Under the pieces are notes generated by a model that was given only the letters and a program-made list of their open reading frames with translations, ran no database searches and was not told the DNA's origin. This document shows, piece by piece, positions 8,750 to 16,752 of a stretch of 24,312 nucleotides of DNA. The position numbers were made by a program, and so were the translations under genes. Source of the DNA: Balneolales bacterium (GTDB lineage Bacteria > Bacteroidota > Rhodothermia > Balneolales > Balneolaceae); the NCBI GenBank assembly GCA_030830725.1, contig JAURMN010000135.1, forward strand, positions 1 to 24,312. The letters run 5' to 3'. The first letter of the stretch is position 1; each line of letters starts with the position of its first letter.

Positions 8750-10821
8750 GTTTGCATACTCATTCGGTAGTTTACAGGCTCGGGTATCTTAAGGTAGAGC
8801 TGTATTCCTTCTTTAAACCGCTCTTGTCGTGAGATTTGCATCCAAACTGTAAGCGAATCTCGTTTTTGTCTTCTACGGCTCATAGCTCCGGAATCATAAG
8901 CAATTTGGAATGATTGATATATGCCGGCGCCTCCGACATACACAGTCGAAAATGAACGATATATATAGTCCTCTGTAACCCGTCCAGAAGTTGATGCAGT
9001 AGTCTGATAAACCGCCCATTTTAGTTTAAAAGAGAGCGAATTATGAGTGAAATGCAGGTCATGACCTAACATGAACCCTTGCTCTTTGGTATTCCTTGCC
9101 GAAACCGCGCTTGAACTTATATACTGAAATCGAAGTCGATTTGTCATATTTCGGGTAGTTGGAAGTTCAAAATGAACGGAATGCCGCCATTTTCCAAAGT
9201 GGAGGAGCTGCCACTGTTCATCTGTGATAGTGCTCTCGAAATCCGTTGAATTCAATCCAAAAAATTTCTCCTCAGGGTTTGATTCAATTGAAATCGATAG
9301 ATCATTATGCATGTTCCATTGAGATGTTAAGATCAACGTATTTCGTTTTCCATTTAGGTTCGAAGTTAAATGCAACGAGTGTTTATTGAGGGGAATGGGG
9401 GTAGTCGGGGAGGTCGTACCTGTCGATAGTGATGTTCTTAACAGGTCGATGGTCATTTTATCGATTCCTGTTTTTGGCCATTTGGACATCATTACCCATC
9501 TAATCCGTGCCCAGAGGAGACTCTCAGCTTCCGTATCGCTAAGGTGAAGACGTGCAGAACCACTCTTCCATCTAAATTCTGAAGACAGCTGTCTGAATCC
9601 GAAATAAAGTTGAACGGCATCGGAAAAGATCCACTCATTTTGAAGTTGGAATGCCTGTTGCCTGCTTGAACGAGATCCAATAGAGAGCCCATTCCATTCA
9701 CCGCTTAGACCGATTCTCTTGATTTCTTTAGAGATAAATGGCTTTTCTGACAGGTTACCAAAAAAACTTAAACTTACCCCCGATCCTTCGGTTGGGCGAT
9801 GAACGAAGACAACTTGTTGACGTATCTGATTAAGCTGTTTTTGTATTCGTATACCAATCATCGGGTTTGCTTGAGTGAATCCGATTTTTCGAAGTAAATC
9901 CGCCTCCTTCGGAGCCCAAAATCCATTTATGCTCAGAGAATTTCGGGTAGTAAATCCCATCGCGATTCCTTTCTTTAAGCTGGATTTTGAGATGCTTAAT
10001 GCGGGATTGGAAGAAAAGTGAGTTAATCGTGAACCACTCGCATTCAGGCTATAGCTTGATGATGAAGACACGAGTACTCCTGAACCTGCTTTCGTTCTAA
10101 AATCACCGAAAATCAGATTCATTCCTGATGGGGAGTTCCAGAAAAGGTTCCATGATGTGCTGGTCATGTTTTGAGCATACTCGCCGAACTTCACAGGCCT
10201 ATCCCATATCCCTGAAAATCTCCAGTTCTTAAATCCGGCACGTATTTGATGTTGTTGCTCCATCGGTTCTCGAGTTTGTAAATGCTGCTCAGATGCAAAG
10301 AGGCTGCCAAGAGTCTGAGTAATTTTCTGCTTGACACGAGAGACTATTTCAATTTCAGATCTGATTTGAATGGGTTCGGTATCAAAAACAAAAAAATAGC
10401 GTAAAAGATCAGGATGGGTCGGTGTAAATCCCTCAACAGACAAAAACTCAGAATAGCTTGTGATAGGGTTAGAGGAGGTGTGTTCCAGGATCAAAGTAAT
10501 TTCTGTTTCACTGAGGAGTGGTATATTCTTCAGGGTTTCTAGGCTGAATTCCGATGGAGACAAAGGGTAATCCAAGAGCCAGAGGATTAGATTTATATGT
10601 TCTTCCATATCTAAGTCCCACTCATTCGTCTCCTCAGAAGCAGGGTCGTAAAGATCCATCTGAATTCGAATAACCTGAAGGGCAATTTCCATTTTCTTAT
10701 CGGAAGAGAGGCGTTCAGAACGCATCTGAGCTCTCGAAAATGTAGGGCTTATTGCGATTAGGATAAGGAGCAATCCCAAAAAGGATGACAGGGTTTGTTT
10801 TTTTATCCTCACGTCATTCAC
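8734..10821 (-). CDS. Outer-membrane barrel protein with HhH-like N-terminal segment
   Basis: 695 residues, function not known. A hydrophobic stretch at 11-25 followed by FSRAQ suggests a signal peptide cleaved near residue 31. Residues about 75-146 look like one or two ComEA-type helix-hairpin-helix units: LDYPLSPSEFSLETLKNIPLLSETEITLILEHTSSN, then ITSYSEFLSVEGFTPTHPDLL. This mirrors the familiar 'Ln..t.eeL..lpgls...A..Il.yr...gpf.s..eL..v.G' pattern, but without the usual glycines in the first hairpin. From about 190 on the sequence is strand-rich (GIWDRPVKFGEY, IFGDFRTKAGSGVLV) and ends in YRMSMQTRIRF, as in an outer-membrane barrel. Proteins of this layout occur in Bacteroidota as 'helix-hairpin-helix domain-containing protein'. 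The start is GTG at 10821, overlapping the stop of the upstream gene by eight bases, so the two are probably translated together. It could bind DNA at the cell surface, but that is inference. Confidence 0.6.
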   Translation of the reverse strand: MNDVRIKKQTLSSFLGLLLILIAISPTFSRAQMRSERLSSDKKMEIALQVIRIQMDLYDPASEETNEWDLDMEEHINLILWLLDYPLSPSEFSLETLKNIPLLSETEITLILEHTSSNPITSYSEFLSVEGFTPTHPDLLRYFFVFDTEPIQIRSEIEIVSRVKQKITQTLGSLFASEQHLQTREPMEQQHQIRAGFKNWRFSGIWDRPVKFGEYAQNMTSTSWNLFWNSPSGMNLIFGDFRTKAGSGVLVSSSSSYSLNASGSRLTHFSSNPALSISKSSLKKGIAMGFTTRNSLSINGFWAPKEADLLRKIGFTQANPMIGIRIQKQLNQIRQQVVFVHRPTEGSGVSLSFFGNLSEKPFISKEIKRIGLSGEWNGLSIGSRSSRQQAFQLQNEWIFSDAVQLYFGFRQLSSEFRWKSGSARLHLSDTEAESLLWARIRWVMMSKWPKTGIDKMTIDLLRTSLSTGTTSPTTPIPLNKHSLHLTSNLNGKRNTLILTSQWNMHNDLSISIESNPEEKFFGLNSTDFESTITDEQWQLLHFGKWRHSVHFELPTTRNMTNRLRFQYISSSAVSARNTKEQGFMLGHDLHFTHNSLSFKLKWAVYQTTASTSGRVTEDYIYRSFSTVYVGGAGIYQSFQIAYDSGAMSRRRQKRDSLTVWMQISRQERFKEGIQLYLKIPEPVNYRMSMQTRIRF

Positions 10822-11770
10822 CCCACATCCAGGCTATATCTACGGAGAGTGTATGTCCGAGGTCTATGTGTCTGAATGATGAAAACCCGAATCGAACTCC
10901 ACTGGTCCTAAATCGAATATTTCCGTACATCAGCCGAGGAGTCGACCGTTGTCCGATTTGAATCATGACCGAGTTTGCTGGCATCCACCCAATCGATCCC
11001 TCCGATTGAAAATCAAAAGAGGGATCCAGTCGAATCCCGCCCCTTACGAAGAAGAAAGGAGTAATTCTCCATTCCGATGCAAACGTAGCTCTTCTTTGTT
11101 TTGGAAGTTCGGACCGAGTAGGTTCACTATTCTTTCCAATATCTTGTTGGAGAATATTTTCTGAAAGAATACCGATCGTTAAAGATTCACTGGGAGTGAT
11201 GAGCCCACCTAACGTCATGCCAATCTTTTGAAAGTCTCGGTAGGGTGCGGGAAATTGGTCCTGATGAAGATGAATTGCAATTCCCAATTTCATATTCCCT
11301 TTTGAAATCGCATACCCAGTCAGCCACTCTAATCGTTGATAGGAAGTCCACTTGAGCGTTCGTAATCCAAAGGCAAGACCTATTTTTGGAAGTTCCAGCG
11401 AGGATTCATAGAGAAATAATCCCTGAATTTGGAAAAGCTGTGAAACCTGTACTCCGTAGCACCCGGAATGGTTCCCCAGAATTCCAGCTGGATTTTGAAA
11501 AATAGTTTGACAATTCACATTATTGGATTCCGTTACTTTATTTAGGTTGGGAGCAGAACTAGAGGTCAGATATTGTGCGTATGCATGGATGCTGTACACC
11601 ACATCAACAAAACCGATAATCAATAGAATCCACACCCATCGGATCTCTCTTAAATGACTCAAAATCTGGCCTCGGTTGTGAAGTAGTTTAAAACCTCGAT
11701 ATATTAATTTTGTGTGCCTGTGAGGTGTGTGAGCTCGGATTAATAACCTTGATTTAATTATTTTATGCAT
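10814..11770 (-). CDS. Putative outer-membrane protein, PorV/PorQ-like barrel
   Basis: 318 residues from ATG 11770. The NPAG motif at 93-96 (IFQNPAGILGNHSG) followed by strand-like, glycine- and aromatic-rich repeats (GLAFGLRTLKW, MKLGIAIHLHQ, GMTLGGLITPSESLTIGI, GIRLDPSFDF) resembles PorV/PorQ-type barrels of the FadL superfamily, but similarity is weak. The first 36 residues are basic and histidine-rich and unlike a signal peptide. A TTG at 11662-11660, with GAGG seven bases upstream, would start the protein at SHLREIRWVWILLIIGF with a likely cleavage after AYA; no ATG lies between. I keep the ATG coordinates but consider TTG 11662 the more probable start. It precedes the helix-hairpin-helix barrel gene with an eight-base overlap and diverges from the DUF4835 gene, so a shared envelope role is likely. 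Confidence 0.5.
   Translation of the reverse strand: MHKIIKSRLLIRAHTPHRHTKLIYRGFKLLHNRGQILSHLREIRWVWILLIIGFVDVVYSIHAYAQYLTSSSAPNLNKVTESNNVNCQTIFQNPAGILGNHSGCYGVQVSQLFQIQGLFLYESSLELPKIGLAFGLRTLKWTSYQRLEWLTGYAISKGNMKLGIAIHLHQDQFPAPYRDFQKIGMTLGGLITPSESLTIGILSENILQQDIGKNSEPTRSELPKQRRATFASEWRITPFFFVRGGIRLDPSFDFQSEGSIGWMPANSVMIQIGQRSTPRLMYGNIRFRTSGVRFGFSSFRHIDLGHTLSVDIAWMWGE
11705..11712 (+). promoter_or_regulatory. Candidate -7 box for the DUF4835 gene
   Basis: TAATTTTG matches the Bacteroidota -7 pattern TAnnTTTG on the plus strand, 85 bases before the preferred ATG at 11798. The -33 side is poor: the nearest TTG (11676-11678) is 26 bases upstream instead of about 19-20. If the minus-strand neighbour starts at TTG 11662, this lies in true intergenic DNA. 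Confidence 0.25.
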
Positions 11771-11797
11771 TGGGTTGCAGATAGGAAAAGGATACGG

Positions 11798-12739
11798 ATG
11801 AAGAGATACAGGATAGATGTAAATTCAGTTTTTAAGAGTCCTGTACGAGTTCTTTCATTTCTTATAATCCTTCAAACATCGATTTCTTACACGGCTTTTT
11901 CACAAGAGTTTAATTGCTCTGTAACCGTGAATCGCGATCAGATTTCGGGAAATGCTTATGAGTACGTGACCGAACTTTCCGAGAGACTCTCTACCTACAT
12001 CAATGAAACCAAATGGACCGATTTGCGGTTTGAAGAGACAGAGCGAATACAGTGTTCCATTCAGATTATTTTCACTTCAGCGACACCTGATTTTGACTAC
12101 TCAGCCCAGTTTGTTGCGTCAATCCAACGACCGATATATCAAACCATGCAGCGAACTACCACGTTGCTAGTCAATGATGACACATGGTCTTTCAATTATC
12201 CGCGTGGAAAAAGTCTGATTCGTGATGATCTACAGTATGATGCTTTCACGACATTAATTGATTTCTACGTCATGATGTTTCTTGGGTATGATGCGGATAC
12301 ATTTTCCCCACTTGGCGGGAATAGATTTTATAGCGGTGCCAAGTTGTTGCAGGAGTTAGCTGAAACTTCAGGAGGGATAGGATGGGGCAGAGCGATTGGA
12401 GCACAACGAAATCGATATGGATTGATCAGCGATTTGACTAATCCCGCTTTCGACGAATTTCGACAAGCTCTTTATCAATATCACAGACTCGCTCTGGATT
12501 TCTTTATCGAAGATCAATCCCAAGCCAGAGAACAGGCTTTAGAAGCCTTAAAAAAGATACAAACGGTAAGCAGACAGGTAGCGAACACCTATTTGTTTGA
12601 ACTCTTTTTTTCGGTTAAGGCTCAAGAACTTGCAGCTTTGTTTATGGAAGCCCCGTTAGACATCCGAACAGAGGCTTCGATTTTACTAAGAGAAGTAAAT
12701 CCGGGGAACAGTTCGATCTATGACAAATTGATTGAATGA
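11798..12739 (+). CDS. DUF4835 family protein (PorD-like)
   Basis: 313 residues from ATG 11798. An AGGAAAAGGA sequence just upstream and a signal peptide (hydrophobic VRVLSFLIILQTS, cleavage near AFSQ at 33-36) favour this start over ATG 11765, which would add eleven charged residues. The mature protein follows the DUF4835 pattern closely: EFNCSVTVNRDQISG, INETKWTDLRFEETERIQCSI, SIQRPIYQT, DDTWSFNYPRGKSL, TLIDFYVMMFLGYDADTFSPLGG, GWGRAIGAQRNRYGLI and LYQYHRLALDFF. DUF4835 is a periplasmic or envelope family found in Bacteroidota; some database entries call it type IX secretion protein PorD, which I take from memory and cannot confirm here. In many relatives it lies between coaBC and recN, neither of which is present. 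It is followed by a likely terminator. Confidence 0.88.
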   Translation: MKRYRIDVNSVFKSPVRVLSFLIILQTSISYTAFSQEFNCSVTVNRDQISGNAYEYVTELSERLSTYINETKWTDLRFEETERIQCSIQIIFTSATPDFDYSAQFVASIQRPIYQTMQRTTTLLVNDDTWSFNYPRGKSLIRDDLQYDAFTTLIDFYVMMFLGYDADTFSPLGGNRFYSGAKLLQELAETSGGIGWGRAIGAQRNRYGLISDLTNPAFDEFRQALYQYHRLALDFFIEDQSQAREQALEALKKIQTVSRQVANTYLFELFFSVKAQELAALFMEAPLDIRTEASILLREVNPGNSSIYDKLIE

Positions 12740-12778
12740 AAATCAAGGTCTTAAAGCACTATCATACCGGTGTTTTTA

Positions 12779-12813
12779 GCCACTTCAAGAGATCCCGGAA
12801 TGAGGCTTTTTTT
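12779..12813 (+). terminator. Rho-independent terminator after the DUF4835 gene
   Basis: GCCACTTC and GAATGAGGC pair to give about seven base pairs with one mismatch and one bulged T, around an 11-base loop, followed directly by seven Ts. It lies 39 bases after the DUF4835 stop. It implies that glgA is transcribed from its own promoter within the remaining 145 bases (12814-12958), where I see no recognisable promoter or RNA element. Confidence 0.5.
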
Positions 12814-12958
12814 CCGTAACTGAGGATGCCATTGCGATAAATTCGGGCACTGAGCCTTAAGTAATGGACGTGTGTCAAAACCATCTGTACAATCAATGCA
12901 ATAATATGTATCTACTACGGTAAATTAATCTCTTTGTTTCAAACGTAATCCTTCTCTT

Positions 12959-14425
12959 TTGAATCTGTTTCATCTTTCCGCAGAATGCTATCCAGTAGCC
13001 AAATCTGGAGGTCTTGGGGATGTAGTAGGCGCACTCCCTAAGATCCAACGTCCACATTTCGAACGAGTGACAGTGGTGATTCCGGCTTACAAGCTTCCCT
13101 GGTTTGAAAAGCATTCTGCAGACGTAGTGTACTCAGGAGAACTTCCTTTTAGAGATTCTCTGATTCCTTTCGAAGTACATGAATATCCGGAATCACTAGT
13201 GGGATTTCGTCTCTTGTCCTTTCATATTCCGGGTTTTACGGATCGCTCTGGAATTTATTTGGATCCTGAAAGCGGAGCTGCTTATTGGGATGAATCGGAT
13301 CGATTTCTCTGTTTTCAGATCGCGTTTTTGGAATGGATCGTCAACTCTCCCGATGAGTGGAGTAGTCACCCACTCTTTCATTGTCATGATCATCATACGG
13401 CGTTGATACCATTTATGAGTCGTTATTGTCATCGATTCGAGACTCTTGCTGATATTCCCAACGTCTTAACCATTCATAACGGTGAGTATCAGGGGCGTTA
13501 CAGTAAAGAGTTCATGCAGCATATTCCCGAGTTTTCACCAGAGCATATAGGATTATTAGAATGGAATGGACAGTTTAATTCTCTGGCTTGCGGGATTAAA
13601 TGTGCCTGGAGAGTTACTACTGTCTCACCGGGATATATGAAAGAGTTAAAAAACTCCTGCCAGGGGCTAGAGACACTGCTTCGGTTAGAGGAAGCCAAAA
13701 CAAAAGGGATTTTAAACGGGATCGATACCCAGACGTGGAATCCGGGCACAGATCCTTTCATTTCGGCGCATTATCACGCACAAAATGTGTCAAAAGGAAA
13801 ACAGCAGAATAAAGAAGTCTTGATGTCTGAGTTCGAGCTTCAAGCCGATCGGCCGCTTTTCTCGTTTATTGGGCGATTGGTTCACGAAAAAGGTGCTGAT
13901 CTTTTACCAGATCTTATTCATAAGGCAGAGCAAGAGGGTTTAGAGGCTTCTTTTTTAGTATTGGGTACAGGCGATCGCACGTTGCATGATCAATTTTATT
14001 CATTGAAACATACCTCTTTTGGTTATTTTGACACTCTACTGGAATATAATGAACGTCTGGCGCATTTGATTTATGCTGGGAGTGATTTTCTCCTGATGCC
14101 CTCTCGTGTGGAGCCATGTGGGTTAAATCAACTCTATGCTATGCGCTATGGAACCATTCCGATTGTTCGATCGGTTGGAGGGCTCAAAGACACGGTTATT
14201 CCAATCCACCCAAAAAATGTTCAGGATTCACCCACAGTTCAGGGTACAGGATTTGTTTTTGATCATTTTTCTGTCGATGATATCTGGAGTTGTATTGTAG
14301 AAGCGTCGTCCTTATGGTCTTCAAAATCTGAATTGTTGTCCAATAGACGCCGGATTATGAAGCAGGATTTTTCTTGGGAGAGGTCTGCTAAAGAATACCA
14401 TCAACTTTACAGAGATTTGATCTGA
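12959..14425 (+). CDS. glgA: Glycogen synthase (ADP-glucose), GT5 family
   Basis: 488 residues. Translation must begin at TTG 12959: the frame upstream holds no ATG or GTG before a stop at 12926, and the protein from TTG begins at the family's expected first residues (NLFHLSAECYPVAKSGGLGDVVGALPK). K15 in KSGGL is the ADP-glucose-binding lysine. Also visible are FHCHDHHTALIP, TIHNGEYQG, VSPGYMKEL, GILNGIDTQTWNP, the start of the C-terminal Rossmann domain (LFSFIGRLVHEKGADLL), and the catalytic-glutamate motif SRVEPCGLNQLYAMRYG with VRSVGGLKDTV. The enzyme extends alpha-1,4-glucan from ADP-glucose, the product of the next gene. No Shine-Dalgarno sequence is apparent; the leader ends in a pyrimidine tract. 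glgC follows 76 bases later. Confidence 0.94.
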   Translation: MNLFHLSAECYPVAKSGGLGDVVGALPKIQRPHFERVTVVIPAYKLPWFEKHSADVVYSGELPFRDSLIPFEVHEYPESLVGFRLLSFHIPGFTDRSGIYLDPESGAAYWDESDRFLCFQIAFLEWIVNSPDEWSSHPLFHCHDHHTALIPFMSRYCHRFETLADIPNVLTIHNGEYQGRYSKEFMQHIPEFSPEHIGLLEWNGQFNSLACGIKCAWRVTTVSPGYMKELKNSCQGLETLLRLEEAKTKGILNGIDTQTWNPGTDPFISAHYHAQNVSKGKQQNKEVLMSEFELQADRPLFSFIGRLVHEKGADLLPDLIHKAEQEGLEASFLVLGTGDRTLHDQFYSLKHTSFGYFDTLLEYNERLAHLIYAGSDFLLMPSRVEPCGLNQLYAMRYGTIPIVRSVGGLKDTVIPIHPKNVQDSPTVQGTGFVFDHFSVDDIWSCIVEASSLWSSKSELLSNRRRIMKQDFSWERSAKEYHQLYRDLI

Positions 14426-14447
14426 AGAATTTCGAGTTTCATATTTG
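14416..14447 (+). promoter_or_regulatory. Candidate Bacteroidota-type promoter for glgC
   Basis: TTTG (14416-14419), a 20-base spacer and CATATTTG (14440-14447) match the Bacteroidota pattern TTTG-N19/20-TAnnTTTG with one mismatch. The element spans the end of glgA and would give a leader of about 45-50 bases to the glgC start, allowing glgC expression apart from glgA. Confidence 0.3.
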
Positions 14448-14501
14448 CTTACTAGGATATTGATACGAGTTGCGAAGTAAAAGCCATTAATCGCTAAAGA
14501 G

Positions 14502-15770
14502 ATGAAAAATCCGACAATAGCCATGATATTGGGTGGTGGACGAGGATCTCGTCTTCATCCCTTAACCGGCCATCGATCCAAACCCGCCGTTCCCATAGCG
14601 GGTAAATATAGGCTGGTGGATATTCCAATTTCTAATTGTTTGAATTCTGGAATTCGAAAAATCTATGTCCTCACTCAGTTTAATTCGGCTTCCCTGAACA
14701 GGCATATCAAAAACACGTACAATTTTGATGCGTTTAGTAGTGGTTTCGTCGACATTTTGGCTGCGGAGCAAACCCCTAAAAGCCAAACCTGGTTTCAAGG
14801 TACAGCTGATGCAGTTCGACAATCACTTCACCATTTAGAGAACCATGAATTTGAATACATACTTATTCTATCTGGTGATCAACTCTATCAAATGGATTTT
14901 AATGCACTGATTAATGAGCATAAAAATACTAAGGCAGATCTAACGATTGCTACCATTCCGGTAATTGATCAAGATGCTACGGGGTTCGGAATTTTAAAAA
15001 GAGATGAGAAGTATCGCATTCTATCCTTTATCGAAAAGCCAGCTTTAGACAAACTATCCGAGTGGAAAAGTCCAGTTCCGCAGAATTTAAAGGCGGATGG
15101 TAAGGAGTATCTGGCTTCGATGGGGATTTATGTGTTTAACAAAGCTCTTCTGAAGCAATTAATGAAAGAGAATCCGGAAGCGGTTGACTTTGGAAAAGAA
15201 CTGATTCCGAAAGCACTCCAAAACGCAAAGGTTTTCTCCTATGATTACACCGGTTACTGGACCGATATTGGAACCATTCGGTCGTTTTATGAGGCCAACC
15301 TCGAGCTCACGGAAACATTACCGAGGTTTAATCTTTATGATAATGACAATCTGATTTACACTCGTGCAAGACTCCTTCCTACATCCAAAATCTCAGGTAC
15401 CACGTTGGATAAGGTTCTGATTGCGGAAGGATCCATTTTAGAAGCCAGTCGAATTGTCAATTCTGTTATCGGAATCCGTTCCAGAATTGGAAAGGGGACA
15501 ACGGTTGAAAACTGTATTATCATGGGAAATGATTATTTCCCAACCGCTACAGAAATTGCACAAAAAGATGCCAGACACCCGTTATTAGGCATTGGAGAGC
15601 GTTGTTACATATCCAATGCGATTATCGATAAAAATGTACAAATCGGAAATGATGTCCGAATTGTAGGAGGATCCCATCTGTCAGAAGGCAAGCATAATTT
15701 CTTCTATGTGATGGATGGAATTGTCATCCTGCCCAAGGGAGCTGTTGTGCCTGATGGAACCTCGATATAG
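14502..15770 (+). CDS. glgC: Glucose-1-phosphate adenylyltransferase (ADP-glucose pyrophosphorylase)
   Basis: 422 residues, the usual bacterial size. The nucleotidyltransferase domain opens with AMILGGGRGSRLHPLTGHRSKPAVPIAGKY and RLVDIPISNCLNSG; further on are WFQGTADAVRQ, LILSGDQLYQMD, ATGFGILKRDE, SFIEKP and YWTDIGTIRSFYEANL. The C-terminal part (about 310 on) is a left-handed beta-helix with isoleucine-rich repeats (SVIGIRSRIGKGTTVENCIIMG). It makes ADP-glucose from ATP and glucose-1-phosphate, the committing step of bacterial glycogen synthesis, and probably acts as an allosteric tetramer. The start ATG has an AAAGAG sequence just upstream. It follows glgA and ends ten bases from the end of convergent sucD. 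Confidence 0.95.
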   Translation: MKNPTIAMILGGGRGSRLHPLTGHRSKPAVPIAGKYRLVDIPISNCLNSGIRKIYVLTQFNSASLNRHIKNTYNFDAFSSGFVDILAAEQTPKSQTWFQGTADAVRQSLHHLENHEFEYILILSGDQLYQMDFNALINEHKNTKADLTIATIPVIDQDATGFGILKRDEKYRILSFIEKPALDKLSEWKSPVPQNLKADGKEYLASMGIYVFNKALLKQLMKENPEAVDFGKELIPKALQNAKVFSYDYTGYWTDIGTIRSFYEANLELTETLPRFNLYDNDNLIYTRARLLPTSKISGTTLDKVLIAEGSILEASRIVNSVIGIRSRIGKGTTVENCIIMGNDYFPTATEIAQKDARHPLLGIGERCYISNAIIDKNVQIGNDVRIVGGSHLSEGKHNFFYVMDGIVILPKGAVVPDGTSI

Positions 15771-15780
15771 CCCAGTCGAA

Positions 15781-16647
15781 TTACAAAAGAGCTTTGAGTG
15801 TCTCTCCAATTTCAGCAGGGCTTTCACTAACGGTGATCCCAGCAGCCATAAGGGCTTCTTTTTTATCCTGGGCGGTTCCCTTACCCCCTGAAATGATGGC
15901 ACCGGCATGTCCCATACGGCGTCCCGGAGGTGCAGTACTACCTGCAATAAATGCAACTACAGGTTTTTTGACGTGTTCTTTGATGTAGGCTGCAGCTTCT
16001 TCCTCAGCACTTCCGCCAATTTCACCGATGAGCACAATGGCTTCGGTCTCAGGATCTTCATTAAATAATTTTACGGCATCTGTATGGGTAGTTCCAATCA
16101 CTGGATCTCCTCCAATTCCAATGGCCGTACTTTGGCCAAGTCCTGCTTTTGTAAGCTGATCAACGGCCTCGTAGGTGAGCGTACCACTTCTTGAAACGAG
16201 TCCAATAGGCCCTGGAGTGAAGATCATACCAGGCATGATGCCGACTTTCGCCTGACCAGGTGTAATTAATCCTGGGCAGTTTGGCCCTACTAGTCGACAT
16301 CCATGCGAGTCAGCAACGGATTTAGCAATCACCATATCCTGAACGGGAATCCCTTCGGTAATGCAGACGATTAGTTCAACTCCGGCCTGAGCGGCTTCGA
16401 TAATGGCGTCACCGGCAAAGGCTGGTGGAACAAAAATAATAGATGTATTGGCCCCCTCATGATCCACAGCATCGCGAACCGTATTAAATACCGGCTTGTC
16501 CAAATGCTTTTGGCCTCCTTTTCCTGGTGTAACGCCTCCTACAACATTGGTTCCATATTCGAGCATCTGTTGTGCGTGAAATGTTCCTTCGCTTCCCGTA
16601 AAACCTTGTACAATTAACCGGGTGGTAGAGTTAACCAGAATGCTCAT
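15781..16647 (-). CDS. sucD: Succinyl-CoA synthetase, alpha subunit
   Basis: 288 residues from ATG 16647, matching the family's 285-290. The frame continues upstream to 16788, but the extra residues (beginning MSDFFFFVIRYHKRK) are unlike SucD and would overlap dnaG. The CoA-binding domain shows VQGFTGSEGTFHAQQM and GGVTPGKGG; then IFVPPAFAGDAI, VGPNCPG, VSRSGTLTYE, GIGGDPVIGT, IGEIGG, and the phosphorylated histidine H247 in RMGHAGAIISGGKG. With a beta subunit it interconverts succinyl-CoA and succinate with substrate-level phosphorylation in the TCA cycle. sucC is not adjacent. It is convergent with glgC (10-base gap) and divergent from dnaG (105-base gap). Confidence 0.96.
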   Translation of the reverse strand: MSILVNSTTRLIVQGFTGSEGTFHAQQMLEYGTNVVGGVTPGKGGQKHLDKPVFNTVRDAVDHEGANTSIIFVPPAFAGDAIIEAAQAGVELIVCITEGIPVQDMVIAKSVADSHGCRLVGPNCPGLITPGQAKVGIMPGMIFTPGPIGLVSRSGTLTYEAVDQLTKAGLGQSTAIGIGGDPVIGTTHTDAVKLFNEDPETEAIVLIGEIGGSAEEEAAAYIKEHVKKPVVAFIAGSTAPPGRRMGHAGAIISGGKGTAQDKKEALMAAGITVSESPAEIGETLKALL

Positions 16648-16680
16648 AGAAAAAAATTTAAGGTTGATCAGGTGTACTGT

Positions 16681-16695
16681 TATCTTCTTAAGATA
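16681..16695. repeat. Short perfect palindrome between sucD and dnaG
   Basis: TATCTT (16681-16686) and AAGATA (16690-16695) form a six-base inverted repeat with a three-base centre, in the divergent gap. Read on the minus strand, 16695-16690 is TATCTT, 17 bases downstream of TTGAAC, a weak sigma-70-like match for a sucD promoter, so the palindrome could overlap a -10 element. It is short enough to be chance. Confidence 0.3.
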
Positions 16696-16752
16696 CGGCC
16701 ACCGGCTCCAACGTTCAACCAGATTTGATACGGTTTTTCGTACTTTCCTTTT

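Noticed and set aside
12893..13114. Minus-strand frame covering the glgA start
   Set aside because: It lies mainly opposite the conserved N-terminus of GlgA and lacks a ribosome-binding site or homology.
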